Assembly (NCBI RefSeq): GCF_036014115.1
Contig: NZ_CP107913.1
Coordinates: 434,001-498,000 of the forward strand
Length of the DNA stretch: 64,000 nt
DNA from: Streptomyces sp. NBC_00448
Lineage (GTDB): Bacteria > Actinomycetota > Actinomycetes > Streptomycetales > Streptomycetaceae
Direction: 5' to 3'
Part shown: positions 1 through 9,543 of the stretch, in pieces
How positions within the stretch are numbered: position 1 is the stretch's first letter
Layout of the letters: each line of letters starts with the position of its first letter
The notes under the pieces: generated by a model
The model's input: the letters and a program-made list of their open reading frames with translations, nothing else
Database searches by the model: none
Told to the model about the DNA's origin: nothing
Made by a program: the position numbers and the translations under genes

Positions 1-186
1 GACGAAGTGGTTGGGCTAGCGCCTGGCTTGGGCGGGCCCCCGGCTACCCCGTACTGTCGGCTCAGGACCGATCCCCCGGTGGGGGGCTTGCCGCGCCCCT
101 TGATCGGGCACCCGGGCGCACTTTGCCGGGTCTGTGTGGGTGCGGGTGGGCGGGGGCTGGTTGATCATGGGGGGTGAGGTGTTCCG

Positions 187-1551
187 ATGATCGAAACGCT
201 CCTGGTGGCGGTGGCGCTGCTGCTCACGTTCGTGTGCGGTGTGTTCGTCGCCGCGGAGTTCTCGTTGACGACCGTCGAGCGCGGCGAGCTGGAGCGCGCG
301 GCGGCGGGCGGGGAGCGCGGGGCGGCGGCCGCGCTGGCCGCGGTCCGTTCGCTGACCGTGCAGTTGTCCGGTGCGCAGCTCGGCATCACCGTCACCGGGC
401 TGATCATCGGCATGTTGGCCGAGTCGTCGGTCGCGAAGCTGCTGCGCGGGCCGCTGCGGGCGGCGGGGTTGCCCACGTCCGGGGCGGCGTCGCTGGCGCT
501 GGTGCTGGGCACCGCGCTGTCCACGGTGGCGCTGATGGTCATCGGCGAGCTGGTGCCGAAGAACTGGGCGATCTCGCGGCCGCTGGAAGTAGCGAAGGCG
601 GTCGCGACGCCGCAGCGCGCGTTCAGCACAGCGTTCGGGCCGCTGATCCGGCACCTGAACAACACCGCCAACCGGGTGCTGCGCCGGATGGGCCTGGAGC
701 CGGCCGAGGAGCTGGCCTCCGCGCGCGGCCCGCAGGAGCTGCGCGCGCTGGCCCGGCACTCCGCGAAGGCGGGCGCGTTGGAGCCGGACACCGCCGAGCT
801 GTTCGTCCGGACCATCGGCCTGGCCGACCTGACCGCCCAGAACGTGATGACGCCCCGGGTGCAGGTCACCGCCCTGGAGGCGCGCGCCACCGCCGAGGAC
901 GTCGCGAACGCCACCCGCGCCACCGGGCTGTCCCGCTTCCCGGTCTACCGCGGCACCCTCGACGCGGTGATCGGCACCGTGCACATCAAGGACGTTCTGG
1001 CGGTCCCCGCCGACCGCAGGCCCCGGGTGCCGGTCACCGAGCTGCTGCGCGAGCCGCTGCTGGTCCCGCACTCCCTGGCCGTGGACCGACTGCTGGACCG
1101 GTTCTCCGCCCGCCGCTCGATGGCCGTGGTGATCGACGAGTACGGCGGCACCGCGGGCGTCGCCACGCTGGAGGACATCGTGGAGGAGGTGGTCGGCGAG
1201 GTGCGGGACGAGCACGACCCGCTCGAAGCGCCCGACCTGCTCTTCCTGCGCGAGGACCCGCTGGGCCGCCGGATCTACGACGCGGACGGCGCGGCCCGTA
1301 CCGAGGACCGGCTGGAGCGGATCGGGCTGCACGCGCCCGACGGGCCGTACGAGACGCTGGCCGGGCTGGTCGCCCAGCGGCTCGGGCGGATTCCGGAGCG
1401 CGGTGACGTGGTCGAGGTGGAGGGCTGGCGGATCGAGGTGACCGACGCGAGCGGGCGGCGCGCGGCGCGGGCCCGGCTGGTGTCCCCGCCGAGCGGGCCC
1501 GGCAGCGACGCCGCCGGTACGGCCGCCGACGGGACGGGGGCCGCGCGGTGA
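187..1551 (+). CDS. CNNM/CorC-family membrane protein with CBS pair (hemolysin family)
   Basis: Polytopic membrane protein of the CNNM/HlyC-CorC family, whose members are linked to Mg2+/Co2+ efflux. The 454 residues hold an N-terminal DUF21/CNNM membrane domain of about four hydrophobic segments (about 1-190), a CBS pair (about 205-330, with FPVYRGTLD and EYGGTAGVATLEDIVEE), and a C-terminal CorC_HlyC domain (about 345-435, GDVVEVEGWRIEVTD). The ATG start has GTGAGG 7 nt upstream. Its TGA overlaps the GTG of the next gene by 4 bp, so the two are almost certainly co-translated and may form a heteromer. The last 30 residues are a low-complexity Gly/Ala tail. Ion specificity is inferred from the family only. 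Confidence 0.93.
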   Translation: MIETLLVAVALLLTFVCGVFVAAEFSLTTVERGELERAAAGGERGAAAALAAVRSLTVQLSGAQLGITVTGLIIGMLAESSVAKLLRGPLRAAGLPTSGAASLALVLGTALSTVALMVIGELVPKNWAISRPLEVAKAVATPQRAFSTAFGPLIRHLNNTANRVLRRMGLEPAEELASARGPQELRALARHSAKAGALEPDTAELFVRTIGLADLTAQNVMTPRVQVTALEARATAEDVANATRATGLSRFPVYRGTLDAVIGTVHIKDVLAVPADRRPRVPVTELLREPLLVPHSLAVDRLLDRFSARRSMAVVIDEYGGTAGVATLEDIVEEVVGEVRDEHDPLEAPDLLFLREDPLGRRIYDADGAARTEDRLERIGLHAPDGPYETLAGLVAQRLGRIPERGDVVEVEGWRIEVTDASGRRAARARLVSPPSGPGSDAAGTAADGTGAAR

Positions 1552-2564
1552 CCGCCGTCCAGCTGGTGGTGGGCCTGCTCACCATCGTGGTGAACGCCTT
1601 CTTCGTCGGCGCCGAGTTCTCGATGATCTCGGTGCGCCGCGACCAGATCGAGCCGCGCGCCGAGGCGGGCGACCGGCGGGCGCGGCGGGTGCTGTGGGGC
1701 CTCGAACACGTCTCACCGCTGCTGGCCGCCGCCCAGCTCGGCGTCACCGCCTGCACGCTGGTGCTCGGCATCGTCGCGGAGCCGGCCATCGAGCACCTGC
1801 TGGAGCCGCTCTTCCATGCCGCGCACGTGCCGGACGGCGCGGCGCACCCGGTGTCGTTCGTGATCGCGCTGGCGGTGGCGACCTATCTGCACATGCTCTT
1901 CGGGGAGATGGTGCCGAAGAACATCACGCTCGCCGACCCCGTGCGGTCCGCCCTGCTGCTGGGCCCGCCCCTGGTCGCGCTCACCCGGGCGCTTCGTCCG
2001 CTGATCTTCGCGATCAACGCCCTCGCCAACGTCGGGCTGAAGCTGGCGCGGGTGGAACCGCGCACCGAGATCGCCGCGGTGTTCTCCGACGACGAGCTGT
2101 CGCGGATGGTGGTGGACGCGGGCGCCGCCGGGCTGCTGGACGAACGGGCCGCCGAGCGGCTGCGGGACGCGCTGGAGCTCGGGCGGCGGCCCGTCGGCGA
2201 GATCGTGGTGCCGCCGGAGCGGGTGGTGCGCGCCCGGCTCGGCATCACCGCGGAAGAGCTGGAGGCCCTGAGTGCCCGGTCCGGCTTCTCCCGTTTCCCG
2301 GTCGCCGACGACGACGGGCGCGTCCTCGGCTACCTCCACGTCAAGGACGCCCTCGACGCCGAGCCGCGCGACGAGCCCTTCCCCCGGTCGGCGCTGCGCC
2401 GGATCACCCGCGTCGGCGCGGCCACCCCGCTCGACGACGTCCTCACCGCGATGCGCGCCGGCCGCGCCCACCTCGCCGCCGTCGTGGACGCCGACGGGCA
2501 CGGGGTCGGCCTGGTCACCATGGAGGACGTCCTCAAGGAGCTGGTGGGGCGGGGCCGGCCCTGA
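1548..2564 (+). CDS. Second CNNM/CBS membrane protein lacking the CorC domain
   Basis: Paralogue of the preceding gene. It has a DUF21/CNNM membrane domain (about 1-185; GAEFSMISVRRDQIE, FGEMVPKNITLADP) and a CBS pair (about 200-335; SGFSRFPVADDDGR, VVDADGHGVGLVTMEDVLKEL). The protein stops directly after the second CBS motif, so the C-terminal CorC_HlyC domain of its partner is absent. The GTG start lies inside the stop codon of the upstream gene (4 bp overlap), which indicates translational coupling. Pairs of one long and one short member of this family are usual in actinomycetes. Probable role: partner subunit in divalent-cation export (family inference). Confidence 0.92.
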   Translation: MTAVQLVVGLLTIVVNAFFVGAEFSMISVRRDQIEPRAEAGDRRARRVLWGLEHVSPLLAAAQLGVTACTLVLGIVAEPAIEHLLEPLFHAAHVPDGAAHPVSFVIALAVATYLHMLFGEMVPKNITLADPVRSALLLGPPLVALTRALRPLIFAINALANVGLKLARVEPRTEIAAVFSDDELSRMVVDAGAAGLLDERAAERLRDALELGRRPVGEIVVPPERVVRARLGITAEELEALSARSGFSRFPVADDDGRVLGYLHVKDALDAEPRDEPFPRSALRRITRVGAATPLDDVLTAMRAGRAHLAAVVDADGHGVGLVTMEDVLKELVGRGRP

Positions 2565-2757
2565 CCCTCGGGCACCCGACCGGCGCGCACGGCAGTTCCG
2601 GCGTGCCGCGCAATGCGCATTCCCGACTTTCGATCTACCCGACTATTGATCAACCCGGCTGACCTGTCGGCGAGGCCGCTTCGGAAAAGGCCTGGTGGAT
2701 TGCCATTCTTCCACTACGGCCGATGACCGGCCGGCGTCGATTGCGGGGAGTGATGAA

Positions 2758-4488
2758 GTGACGGCTGGCAGCACCGCGGAGCCGGTCGGCGTCGACGATT
2801 CGTACGAGGACGAGGTGCCGGCCAGGCGGAAGCGCCCGGGCAGCGTGTTCGTGAGTTGGGCGACCACCACCGATCACAAGACCATCGGCACGATGTACCT
2901 GGTGACGACGTTCGCCTTCTTCCTCATCGGCGGCATCATGGCACTGCTGATGCGGGCCGAACTCGCCCGCCCCGGCCTTCAGTTCCTGTCCGCGGAACAG
3001 TACAACCAGGCGTTCACGATGCACGGTACCGTGATGCTGCTGCTGTTCGCGACACCGCTGTTCTCGGGATTCACCAACTGGATCATGCCGCTGCAGATCG
3101 GCGCGCCCGATGTGGCGTTCCCGCGGCTGAACATGCTCGCCTACTGGCTCTACCTCTTCGGCTCGCTGATCGCGGTCGGCGGATTCGTCACCCCGCAGGG
3201 CGCGGCCGACTTCGGCTGGTTCGCGTACTCGCCGCTGTCCAACGCGATCAACTCGCCCGGCATCGGTGCCGACATGTGGATCATGGGCCTGGTGATGACG
3301 GGCTTCAGCACGATCTTCGGCGCCGTCAACTTCATCACCACGATCATCTGCATGCGCGCCCCTGGCATGACGATGTTCCGGATGCCGATCTTCTGCTGGA
3401 ACGTGGTGCTCACCTCGCTGCTGGTCCTCTTCGCCTTCCCGGTGCTGGCCGCCGCGCTGCTGTGCCTGGAGGCCGACCGGAAGTTCGGGGCACACGTCTT
3501 CGACGCGGCCAACGGCGGCGCGATCCTGTGGCAGCACCTCTTCTGGTTCTTCGGCCACCCCGAGGTCTACATCATCGCGTTGCCGTTCTTCGGGATCATC
3601 ACCGAGATCATCCCGGTCTTCTCCCGCAAGCCGATCTTCGGATATCTGGGGCTGGTCGCGGCGACGATCGCCATCGCCGGCCTCTCGGTGACGGTGTGGG
3701 CGCACCACATGTACGTCACCGACTCGGTGCTGCTGCCGTTCTTCTCGTTCATGACCTTCCTGATCGCGGTGCCGACCGGTGTGAAGTTCTTCAACTGGAT
3801 CGGCACGATGTGGAGGGGATCACTGAGTTTCGAGACGCCGATGCTGTGGTCCATCGGCTTCCTGATCACGTTTCTCTTCGGCGGGCTGACCGGTGTCATC
3901 CTGGCGTCGCCTCCGCTGGACTTCCACGTCTCGGACTCCTATTTCGTGGTCGCGCACTTCCACTACGTCGTCTTCGGCACCGTGGTGTTCTCGATGTTCG
4001 CCGGATTCCATTTCTGGTGGCCGAAGATGACCGGCAAGATGCTCGACGAACGGCTCGGGAAAATCACCTTCTGGACGCTGTTCTTCGGCTTCCACGGGAC
4101 TTTCCTGGTCCAGCACTGGCTGGGTGTCATCGGAATGCCGCGCCGCTACGCGGACTACCTCGCGGCGGACGGCTTCACCACGCTGAACACGGTCTCCACG
4201 ATCAGCTCGTTCCTGCTCGGCATGTCGATGCTGCCGTTCCTCTACAACGTGTGGAAGACGGCGAAGTACGGCAAGAAGGTCGGGGTCGACGACCCGTGGG
4301 GCTACGGCCGTTCGCTGGAGTGGGCGACCTCCTGCCCGCCGCCGCGGCACAACTTCGTCACGCTGCCCCGGATTCGCTCCGAGTCCCCCGCGTTCGACCT
4401 GCACCACCCGGAGATCTCGACCCTCGACGACGCCTCGCACCGGCCCGACCGGTCCATCACCGTGCCGCGGGGCGACACCCACCAGTAG
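2758..4488 (+). CDS. ctaD: Cytochrome c oxidase subunit I (aa3-type), stand-alone copy
   Basis: Catalytic subunit of haem-copper oxidase, reducing O2 to water and pumping protons across the plasma membrane. About 576 residues with 12 predicted membrane helices. The catalytic signatures are present: haem-a His in [12 protein letters not shown], the HPEVY motif holding a CuB His, the D-channel Glu and the cross-linked Tyr, the CuB His pair in WAHHMYVTD, the K-channel Lys in [11 protein letters not shown], and [11 protein letters not shown] with the haem a3 and haem a His ligands. I chose GTG 2758 because GGGGAG lies 7 nt upstream; an ATG at 2695 in frame has no clear ribosome site. No subunit II, III or bc1 genes are adjacent, so this is probably a second ctaD outside the main respiratory cluster. 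Confidence 0.95.
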   Translation: MTAGSTAEPVGVDDSYEDEVPARRKRPGSVFVSWATTTDHKTIGTMYLVTTFAFFLIGGIMALLMRAELARPGLQFLSAEQYNQAFTMHGTVMLLLFATPLFSGFTNWIMPLQIGAPDVAFPRLNMLAYWLYLFGSLIAVGGFVTPQGAADFGWFAYSPLSNAINSPGIGADMWIMGLVMTGFSTIFGAVNFITTIICMRAPGMTMFRMPIFCWNVVLTSLLVLFAFPVLAAALLCLEADRKFGAHVFDAANGGAILWQHLFWFFGHPEVYIIALPFFGIITEIIPVFSRKPIFGYLGLVAATIAIAGLSVTVWAHHMYVTDSVLLPFFSFMTFLIAVPTGVKFFNWIGTMWRGSLSFETPMLWSIGFLITFLFGGLTGVILASPPLDFHVSDSYFVVAHFHYVVFGTVVFSMFAGFHFWWPKMTGKMLDERLGKITFWTLFFGFHGTFLVQHWLGVIGMPRRYADYLAADGFTTLNTVSTISSFLLGMSMLPFLYNVWKTAKYGKKVGVDDPWGYGRSLEWATSCPPPRHNFVTLPRIRSESPAFDLHHPEISTLDDASHRPDRSITVPRGDTHQ

Positions 4489-4515
4489 CTGCCGACGACC
4501 GGACGGGACCAACGC

Positions 4516-4857
4516 GTGGGCGCGGACAGGAACGACCACTCAGGGCTCGACCGGATCGAGGGCTACCTGCTGTGGAACGCCGAGCTGGCGCAGGCGCGCC
4601 GCGAGGCTGCCGGTTTCACCGCCCATCTGCCCTGGCTGACCACCGCGCAGCGCGAGGAGGTCGAACGGGTCTATGTCGCCGACCGGGTGCGGCTGTCCCG
4701 CCAGACGCTGCGGCGCGTCATCGACCGCGCCGCGGAGCTGCGCGGCGAGTACAGCGAGCGCTACGCGTACCTCAGAAGGCGCTGCGTGGCGGCCGCCGTG
4801 GTCGGCGCCGGGGCGACGGCCGGCGCCCTGGGCGCCGCCGCGTACCTGACCCGCTGA
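4516..4857 (+). CDS. Small hypothetical membrane-anchored protein
   Basis: 113 residues starting at GTG, 27 nt after ctaD and on the same strand, so probably co-transcribed. The body is charged and helical (Arg/Glu-rich, about 1-85). The C-terminus is one hydrophobic Ala/Gly/Val segment (about 88-108) ending in TR, which would make it a tail-anchored cytoplasmic protein. I recognise no domain. Proteins of this size follow the orphan ctaD in related actinomycetes, so a role linked to oxidase assembly or stability is possible, but this is a guess from context. Confidence 0.7.
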   Translation: MGADRNDHSGLDRIEGYLLWNAELAQARREAAGFTAHLPWLTTAQREEVERVYVADRVRLSRQTLRRVIDRAAELRGEYSERYAYLRRRCVAAAVVGAGATAGALGAAAYLTR

Positions 4858-4909
4858 CGGCACACGCCGGCGGCGCCGGGGGCGCCGCCACCACCGCGTT
4901 TCCCGCCGG

Positions 4910-4915
4910 TAGGAT
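4910..4915 (+). promoter_or_regulatory. -10 hexamer TAGGAT of a probable leaderless SGNH hydrolase mRNA
   Basis: TAGGAT ends 9 nt before the ATG at 4925, so transcription would begin at or next to the start codon. No Shine-Dalgarno sequence lies between them. Confidence 0.5.
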
Positions 4916-4924
4916 CTGCGTGCC

Positions 4925-5767
4925 ATGCAGACGCCAGCCACGTACTCCAGCCTCGTCGCCGTCGGGGACTCCTTCACCGAGGGCATGTCGGATCTGCTGC
5001 CCGACGGTTCGTACCGCGGGTGGGCGGACCTGCTCGCGGCGCGGCTGGCGGCCGCGTCCCGGGAAGCGGGCGGCGAGGGCGTGCGGTACGCCAACCTCGC
5101 GGTACGCGGCAAGCTGATCCGGCAGATCTCCGACGAGCAGGTGGACGCGGCGGCCGCGATGCGCCCGGACGTGATCACACTGGTCGGCGGGCTCAACGAC
5201 GTCCTGCGGCCCGGCTGCGACGTGGCGGCGGTGTGCGAGGTGCTGGAGAGCTGCGTACAGCGCCTCGCCCCCGCCTGCGACCGCCTGGTGCTGATGCGCA
5301 GCCCGATCAGGCGGGGCCCGGTGGCGACGCGGTTCCTGCCGCGGATGGTGGAGCTGTTCGACTTCGTGGAGTCGCTGGCGGCCGCGCACGGCGCGGTCGT
5401 CGTCGACCTGTACGGGGCACAGGTGCTGGGCGACGCACGGATGTGGGCCGAGGACCGGCTGCATCTGACCGCGGAGGGCCACGAGCGGGTCGCCGAGGCG
5501 GTCTGGCAGGCGCTCGGCCTGCCCGAGCAGGCGGAGTGGACCCGCCCGCTGCCGCCGGAGGTGCGCGCCGGCTGGACCGCCCGCCGCGTGTCCGACCTGC
5601 GCTTCACCCGCGCCCACCTGCTGCCGTGGATCGGCCGTCGCCTGACCGGGCGGTCCAGCGGCGACGGCCGCAGCCCCAAGCGCGCCGAGTTGCTGCCGTA
5701 CGACCTGCCCGGCGCCGCGCCGTACGCCCCGCGCGCCGCGCGCACGGTCCCGAGCGGCGAGGGCTGA
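4925..5767 (+). CDS. SGNH/GDSL-family hydrolase
   Basis: Probable esterase or lipase of the SGNH superfamily, 280 residues. Catalytic blocks are visible: block I GDSFTEG near residue 17 with the nucleophile Ser, block III GGLNDVLRP with the oxyanion Asn, and block V EDRLHLTAEGH with the Asp/His pair. No signal peptide is seen, so it is probably cytoplasmic. The last 50 residues are basic and Pro/Ala-rich. It lies 67 nt after the small protein and 40 nt before purB on the same strand, but has its own -10-like hexamer. Substrate unknown. Confidence 0.9.
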   Translation: MQTPATYSSLVAVGDSFTEGMSDLLPDGSYRGWADLLAARLAAASREAGGEGVRYANLAVRGKLIRQISDEQVDAAAAMRPDVITLVGGLNDVLRPGCDVAAVCEVLESCVQRLAPACDRLVLMRSPIRRGPVATRFLPRMVELFDFVESLAAAHGAVVVDLYGAQVLGDARMWAEDRLHLTAEGHERVAEAVWQALGLPEQAEWTRPLPPEVRAGWTARRVSDLRFTRAHLLPWIGRRLTGRSSGDGRSPKRAELLPYDLPGAAPYAPRAARTVPSGEG

Positions 5768-5793
5768 CCGTACGGGACACCCCGCGCGACCAG

Positions 5794-5799
5794 TAGAAT
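5794..5799 (+). promoter_or_regulatory. -10 hexamer TAGAAT of a probable leaderless purB mRNA
   Basis: TAGAAT ends 8 nt before the purB GTG at 5808. Only a C-rich spacer without a ribosome site lies between, consistent with a transcript starting at the GTG. A weak -35 candidate, TACGGG, lies 17 nt upstream at 5771-5776. Confidence 0.55.
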
Positions 5800-5807
5800 C
5801 TCCCCAC

Positions 5808-7241
5808 GTGACAGCCAAGCCGCGTATCCCGAATGTCCTCGCCGGTCGCTATGCCTCCGCGGAGCTGGCCGCGCTGTGGTCGCCCGAGCAGAAAGTGGTG
5901 CTGGAGCGCCGGCTGTGGCTGGCGGTGCTGCGTGCCCAGGCGGACCTGGGCATCGAGGTGCCGCCGGGGGCGATCGAGGACTACGAGCGGGTGCTGCAGC
6001 AGGTCGACCTCGACTCGATCGCGGAGCGCGAGAAGGTCACCCGGCACGACGTGAAGGCCCGGATCGAGGAGTTCAACGCGCTCGCCGGGCACGAGCAGGT
6101 GCACAAGGGCATGACCTCGCGCGACCTGACCGAGAACGTCGAACAGCTGCAGATCCGGCTGTCCCTGGAGCACGCGCGGGACCGCACGGTCGCGGTGCTC
6201 GCCCGGCTCGGCCAGCTCGCCGGGCAGTACGGCGAGCTGGTGATGGCGGGCCGCTCGCACAACGTCGCGGCGCAGGCGACCACGCTCGGCAAGCGGTTCG
6301 CCACGGCGGCCGACGAGCTGCTGGTGGCGTTCGGGCGGGTCGAGGAGCTGCTGGCGCGGTATCCGCTGCGCGGCGTGAAGGGCCCGGTCGGCACCGCGCA
6401 GGACATGCTGGACCTGCTCGGCGGGGACAGCGGCAGGCTCGCCGAGCTGGAGCACCGGGTCGCCGAACACCTGGGCTTCTCGCGGGCGTTCAGCTCCGTC
6501 GGCCAGGTCTACCCGCGCTCGCTGGACTACGAGGCGGTGACCGCGCTGGTGCAACTGGCAGCGGCGCCCTCGTCGCTGGCCAAGACGATCCGGCTGATGG
6601 CCGGGCACGAACTGGTCACCGAGGGCTTCAAGCCCGGCCAGGTCGGCTCCTCGGCGATGCCGCACAAGATGAACACCCGCTCCTGCGAGCGGGTCAACGG
6701 CCTGATGGTGGTGCTGCGCGGCTACGCCTCGATGACCGGTGAGCTCTCCGGCGACCAGTGGAACGAAGGCGACGTGTCCTGCTCGGTGGTGCGCCGGGTG
6801 GCGCTGCCGGACGCGTTCTTCGCGTTCGACGGGCTGCTGGAGACGTTCTTGACGGTGCTCGACGAGTTCGGGGCGTTCCCGGCGGTCGTCTCGCGGGAAC
6901 TGGACCGCTACCTGCCGTTCCTGGCCACCACGAAGGTGCTGATGGGCGCGGTGCGGGCCGGGGTGGGCCGGGAGGCCGCGCACGAGGCGATCAAGGAGAA
7001 CGCGGTCGCGTCGGCGCTGGCCATGCGCGAGCAGGGCACCGAGCGCAACGAACTGCTGGACCGGCTCGCCGCCGACCCGCGTATCCCGCTGGACCGGGCC
7101 GCGCTGGACGCGCTGATGGCCGACCGGCTGTCGTTCACCGGCGCCGCCGGCGATCAGGTCGCGGAGGTCGCTCGCCGGGTCGAGGAGGTCGTCAAGGCGT
7201 ACCCGCGCGCGGCGGCGTACCGGCCGGGGGCGATCCTCTGA
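5808..7241 (+). CDS. purB: Adenylosuccinate lyase
   Basis: Acts twice in purine synthesis: it splits SAICAR to AICAR plus fumarate, and adenylosuccinate to AMP plus fumarate. 477 residues, cytoplasmic homotetramer by family. The fumarase/aspartase signature loop GSSAMPHKMNTR is present (about 283-294), along with the TSRDLTEN substrate motif and an active-site His region (AGRSHNVAAQATTLGKR). The start is GTG 5808, just downstream of TAGAAT. The stop overlaps the CTG that appears to start the next gene, suggesting the glycosylase is translated by coupling. Confidence 0.97.
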   Translation: MTAKPRIPNVLAGRYASAELAALWSPEQKVVLERRLWLAVLRAQADLGIEVPPGAIEDYERVLQQVDLDSIAEREKVTRHDVKARIEEFNALAGHEQVHKGMTSRDLTENVEQLQIRLSLEHARDRTVAVLARLGQLAGQYGELVMAGRSHNVAAQATTLGKRFATAADELLVAFGRVEELLARYPLRGVKGPVGTAQDMLDLLGGDSGRLAELEHRVAEHLGFSRAFSSVGQVYPRSLDYEAVTALVQLAAAPSSLAKTIRLMAGHELVTEGFKPGQVGSSAMPHKMNTRSCERVNGLMVVLRGYASMTGELSGDQWNEGDVSCSVVRRVALPDAFFAFDGLLETFLTVLDEFGAFPAVVSRELDRYLPFLATTKVLMGAVRAGVGREAAHEAIKENAVASALAMREQGTERNELLDRLAADPRIPLDRAALDALMADRLSFTGAAGDQVAEVARRVEEVVKAYPRAAAYRPGAIL

Positions 7242-7861
7242 CGCCGGGGGAACTGGCGCAGGCCCGCACCCGCACGCTGCGGGACGTGGTCGGGCCGGGG
7301 TTGCACGTGCTGTTCTGCGGGATCAACCCGGGGTTGATGTCGGCGTACCGGGGCGAGCACTTCGCCCGGCCGGGCAACCGGTTCTGGCCGGCGCTGCACG
7401 CCTCGGGTTTCACCCCGCGCCGGTACGCGCCCGCCGAGCAGGAGGACGTGCTCGCGCTCGGCTTCGGGCTCACGAACGTGGCGCCGCGGGCGACCGCGCG
7501 GGCCGACGAGCTGACCGCGGAGGAACTGGTCGCGGGCGGCCGGGCGCTGACCGCGAAGGTGGCCCGGCACCGGCCGCGATGGCTCGCGGTGCTCGGTGTC
7601 ACCGCGTACCGGGTCGCGTTCGCCGACAAGCGCGCCGTGGTCGGGCCGCAGGAGCGCACGCTGGGCGCCACCCGGGTCTGGGTGCTGCCCAGCCCCAGCG
7701 GCCTGAACGCGCACTGGACGCCGGCGGCCCTGGCCGAGGAGTTCGCCCGGCTGCGCGTGGCGGCCTTCGCCGAGGGCCCGGCGGACACGACCCCGGAGCC
7801 GGACACGGACGCGGGCGCCGCTGCGGCGGTGGCACCCGGGGCCCGGCTCAGGAGCCGCTGA
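7238..7861 (+). CDS. mug: G/U mismatch-specific DNA glycosylase (MUG family), apparent CTG start
   Basis: Removes uracil (and ethenocytosine) from mismatched DNA by family role. About 207 residues. MUG/TDG motifs are seen: FCGINPGLMS with the catalytic Asn, FARPGNRFWPALHASGF, and PSPSGLNAHW. The family N-terminus normally reads M-T-P-x-E-L; here it reads L-T-P-G-E-L, encoded by CTG at 7238. GGGGG lies 7 nt upstream, and the CTG overlaps the purB stop as CTGA. No ATG or GTG exists between there and the conserved core except a GTG at residue 17, which would remove the first helix. The C-terminal 35 residues are low-complexity. The 3' end overlaps the LysR remnant on the other strand by 14 bp. 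Confidence 0.85.
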   Translation: MTPGELAQARTRTLRDVVGPGLHVLFCGINPGLMSAYRGEHFARPGNRFWPALHASGFTPRRYAPAEQEDVLALGFGLTNVAPRATARADELTAEELVAGGRALTAKVARHRPRWLAVLGVTAYRVAFADKRAVVGPQERTLGATRVWVLPSPSGLNAHWTPAALAEEFARLRVAAFAEGPADTTPEPDTDAGAAAAVAPGARLRSR

Positions 7862-8580
7862 ACTCCCCCCGCGGGGGCCGGAGCAGGCGGTCCGCCGCCT
7901 CCCGGAAGCCGGCCACCAGCGGGCTGCGGTCACCGGCCCGGGTGGCGACGACCACCTGGCACGGCTCGATGCCGTCGACCGGCACCACCGCGAGGTCGTC
8001 CCGGTCGGCGCAGCGGCGGTCGTAGGCGGGCACCGGGGCGACGGAGCGCCCGTCCGCGACGCCTTCGAGCTTGTCCTCGAAGGTCTCGGCGGGCAGCGGG
8101 CCGAGCGGGGCCGAACCGCCCTCCGGATGCGGGTTCAGCCGCCAGAAGACGGTCCAGGCCGCGGCCATGCCCGCGCAGGCGATGAGGGGCTCCCCCGCGA
8201 AGTCGTCCGGGCCGACCGACTCCTTGCCGGCCAGGCGGTGGTCCGCGGGCACCAGCAGCGCGCGCGGCTCGTCGTAGAGCACGCTCACGCTCAGGCCGTC
8301 GTCCGGGATGGGCAGCGGGGTGCGGGCGACGAGCACGTCGACCTTGCGGTCGGGCAGGGCGCGCGTCTCGTTCCAGTCCAGGTGCCGGGTGCGGACGTGG
8401 GCCTCGGGGAACCGGCGGCGCAGCTCTCGCACCGCGGCGGTGACGACGAGGTCCTCGACGTATCCGACGGTGACGGTGTGGGCCCGTGCCGCGGAGCGGG
8501 CGGTGCGCGTCGCCTGGCCCGCGGCGAGGACGATCGATCGCGCGAAGTTCGGCGGCCGTCCACGCCCGCACGCCGCCGCC
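7848..8580 (-). pseudogene. LysR-type regulator remnant lacking the DNA-binding domain
   Basis: The readable part is a LysR effector-binding domain: VTVGYVEDLVVTAAVRELRR, then VDVLVARTPLPIPDDGLSVS, LVPADHRLAGKESVG and a normal C-terminus (about 240 residues). The same frame continues upstream (about to 8580) with a few residues resembling the end of the dimerisation helix (FARSIVLAAGQ), then enters unrelated sequence and meets the stop codon of the hydrolase gene. No winged-helix and no good start codon exist. The only in-frame start is a GTG at 8432 inside the effector domain. The 5' third has been deleted, so it cannot act as a DNA-binding regulator. Confidence 0.8.
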
Positions 8581-8597
8581 CCCTTCCGGGTGCGCCG

Positions 8598-9543
8598 TCA
8601 CGCCGCCACGGTCTCGGGCGCCTTGAGCGCCTCGGCGAAGAACCCGGTGAGCTTCTCGACGGCTGGGGTGACGGTACTCGTCGCGGTCGTAGAGGTCGAC
8701 GTGGTCGGCGCCGTCGATCCAGAACAGCTCCTTGGGCTCGCGCGCCTGCTCGATCGCTCCGACGGTGAAGTGGTCGGAGACGGCCTCGGTGCCGGCGATC
8801 ATCAGCAGCGGGCGCGGCGCGATGAGCGCGACCAGCCGGAACGCGTCGAACTGGGTGAGCAGGTCCAGGCTGCGCGCCGCGAACCAGTTCTCGGTGCGGG
8901 GGTGATGGGCCCGCTCGGTGCGGTAGTAGTCCCAGCCCTCGTGGATGTGGCGGGTGATGCTCTTCTTCACCTCGCCGCGCTCGGGCTCGTCCTCGGGGTG
9001 GATCTGCTGCCTGCGGACCTCGCCGTCGCGTGCCTCGCCGGTACGGGCGGCGGCGGACAGGTCCAGCATCGCCGCGAGTTCGTCGGGCGTCCGGGTGCCG
9101 CCGAGCCCGTCGCGGAACCAGCTCCCCTCGTCGGCCGCGCTGACGGTGCCGACGGCCCTGATCCGGTGATCGGTCGCGGCCGCCGCGGCGACGTACCCGC
9201 CCGAGGCGCAGATGCCGAGCGCGCCGATCCGCTCGGGGTCGACCTCGTCGCGGACGCTGAGGAAGGTGACGGCGCTCTTGATGTCCTCGACCCGCTGCGC
9301 GGGGTCCTCCAGGAAGCGCGGCAGGCCCTGGCTGTCGCCCCAGTGGGCCGCGTCGAAGGCGAGGGCCACGAAGCCGGCCCGGGCCAGCCGCGCCGCGTAG
9401 AGGCCGGCGGTCTGCTCCTTCACGCCGGTCATCGGGTGCGACACGACGATCGCCGGACGCGGCCCGGCGGCAGCGGTGTCGGGGGTGAAGAGGTGCCCGG
9501 CCAGGGTGAGACCGGCGCTGTCGAACGTCACATCGATACGCAT
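8598..9543 (-). pseudogene. Dienelactone-hydrolase-like alpha/beta hydrolase with late frameshift
   Basis: Alpha/beta hydrolase of about 315 residues when corrected. Starts MRIDVTFDSAGLTL. The nucleophile elbow is GICASGGY, and the catalytic His lies in DGADHVDLYDRDEY near the C-terminus. Just after that motif one extra base (around 8671-8674, minus-strand reading TACCGTCACC) shifts the frame. The expected ending VTPAVEKLTGFFAEALK and its stop at 8598 lie in another frame, and the shifted frame runs on for more than 200 nonsense codons. All catalytic residues precede the shift. It is either a true mutation or a sequencing error. It is divergent from an XRE regulator, a usual pairing for this family. 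Confidence 0.78.

Noticed and set aside
16-1332. Long minus-strand open frame opposite the first CNNM gene
   Set aside because: Shadow of a gene with clear family motifs on the other strand.
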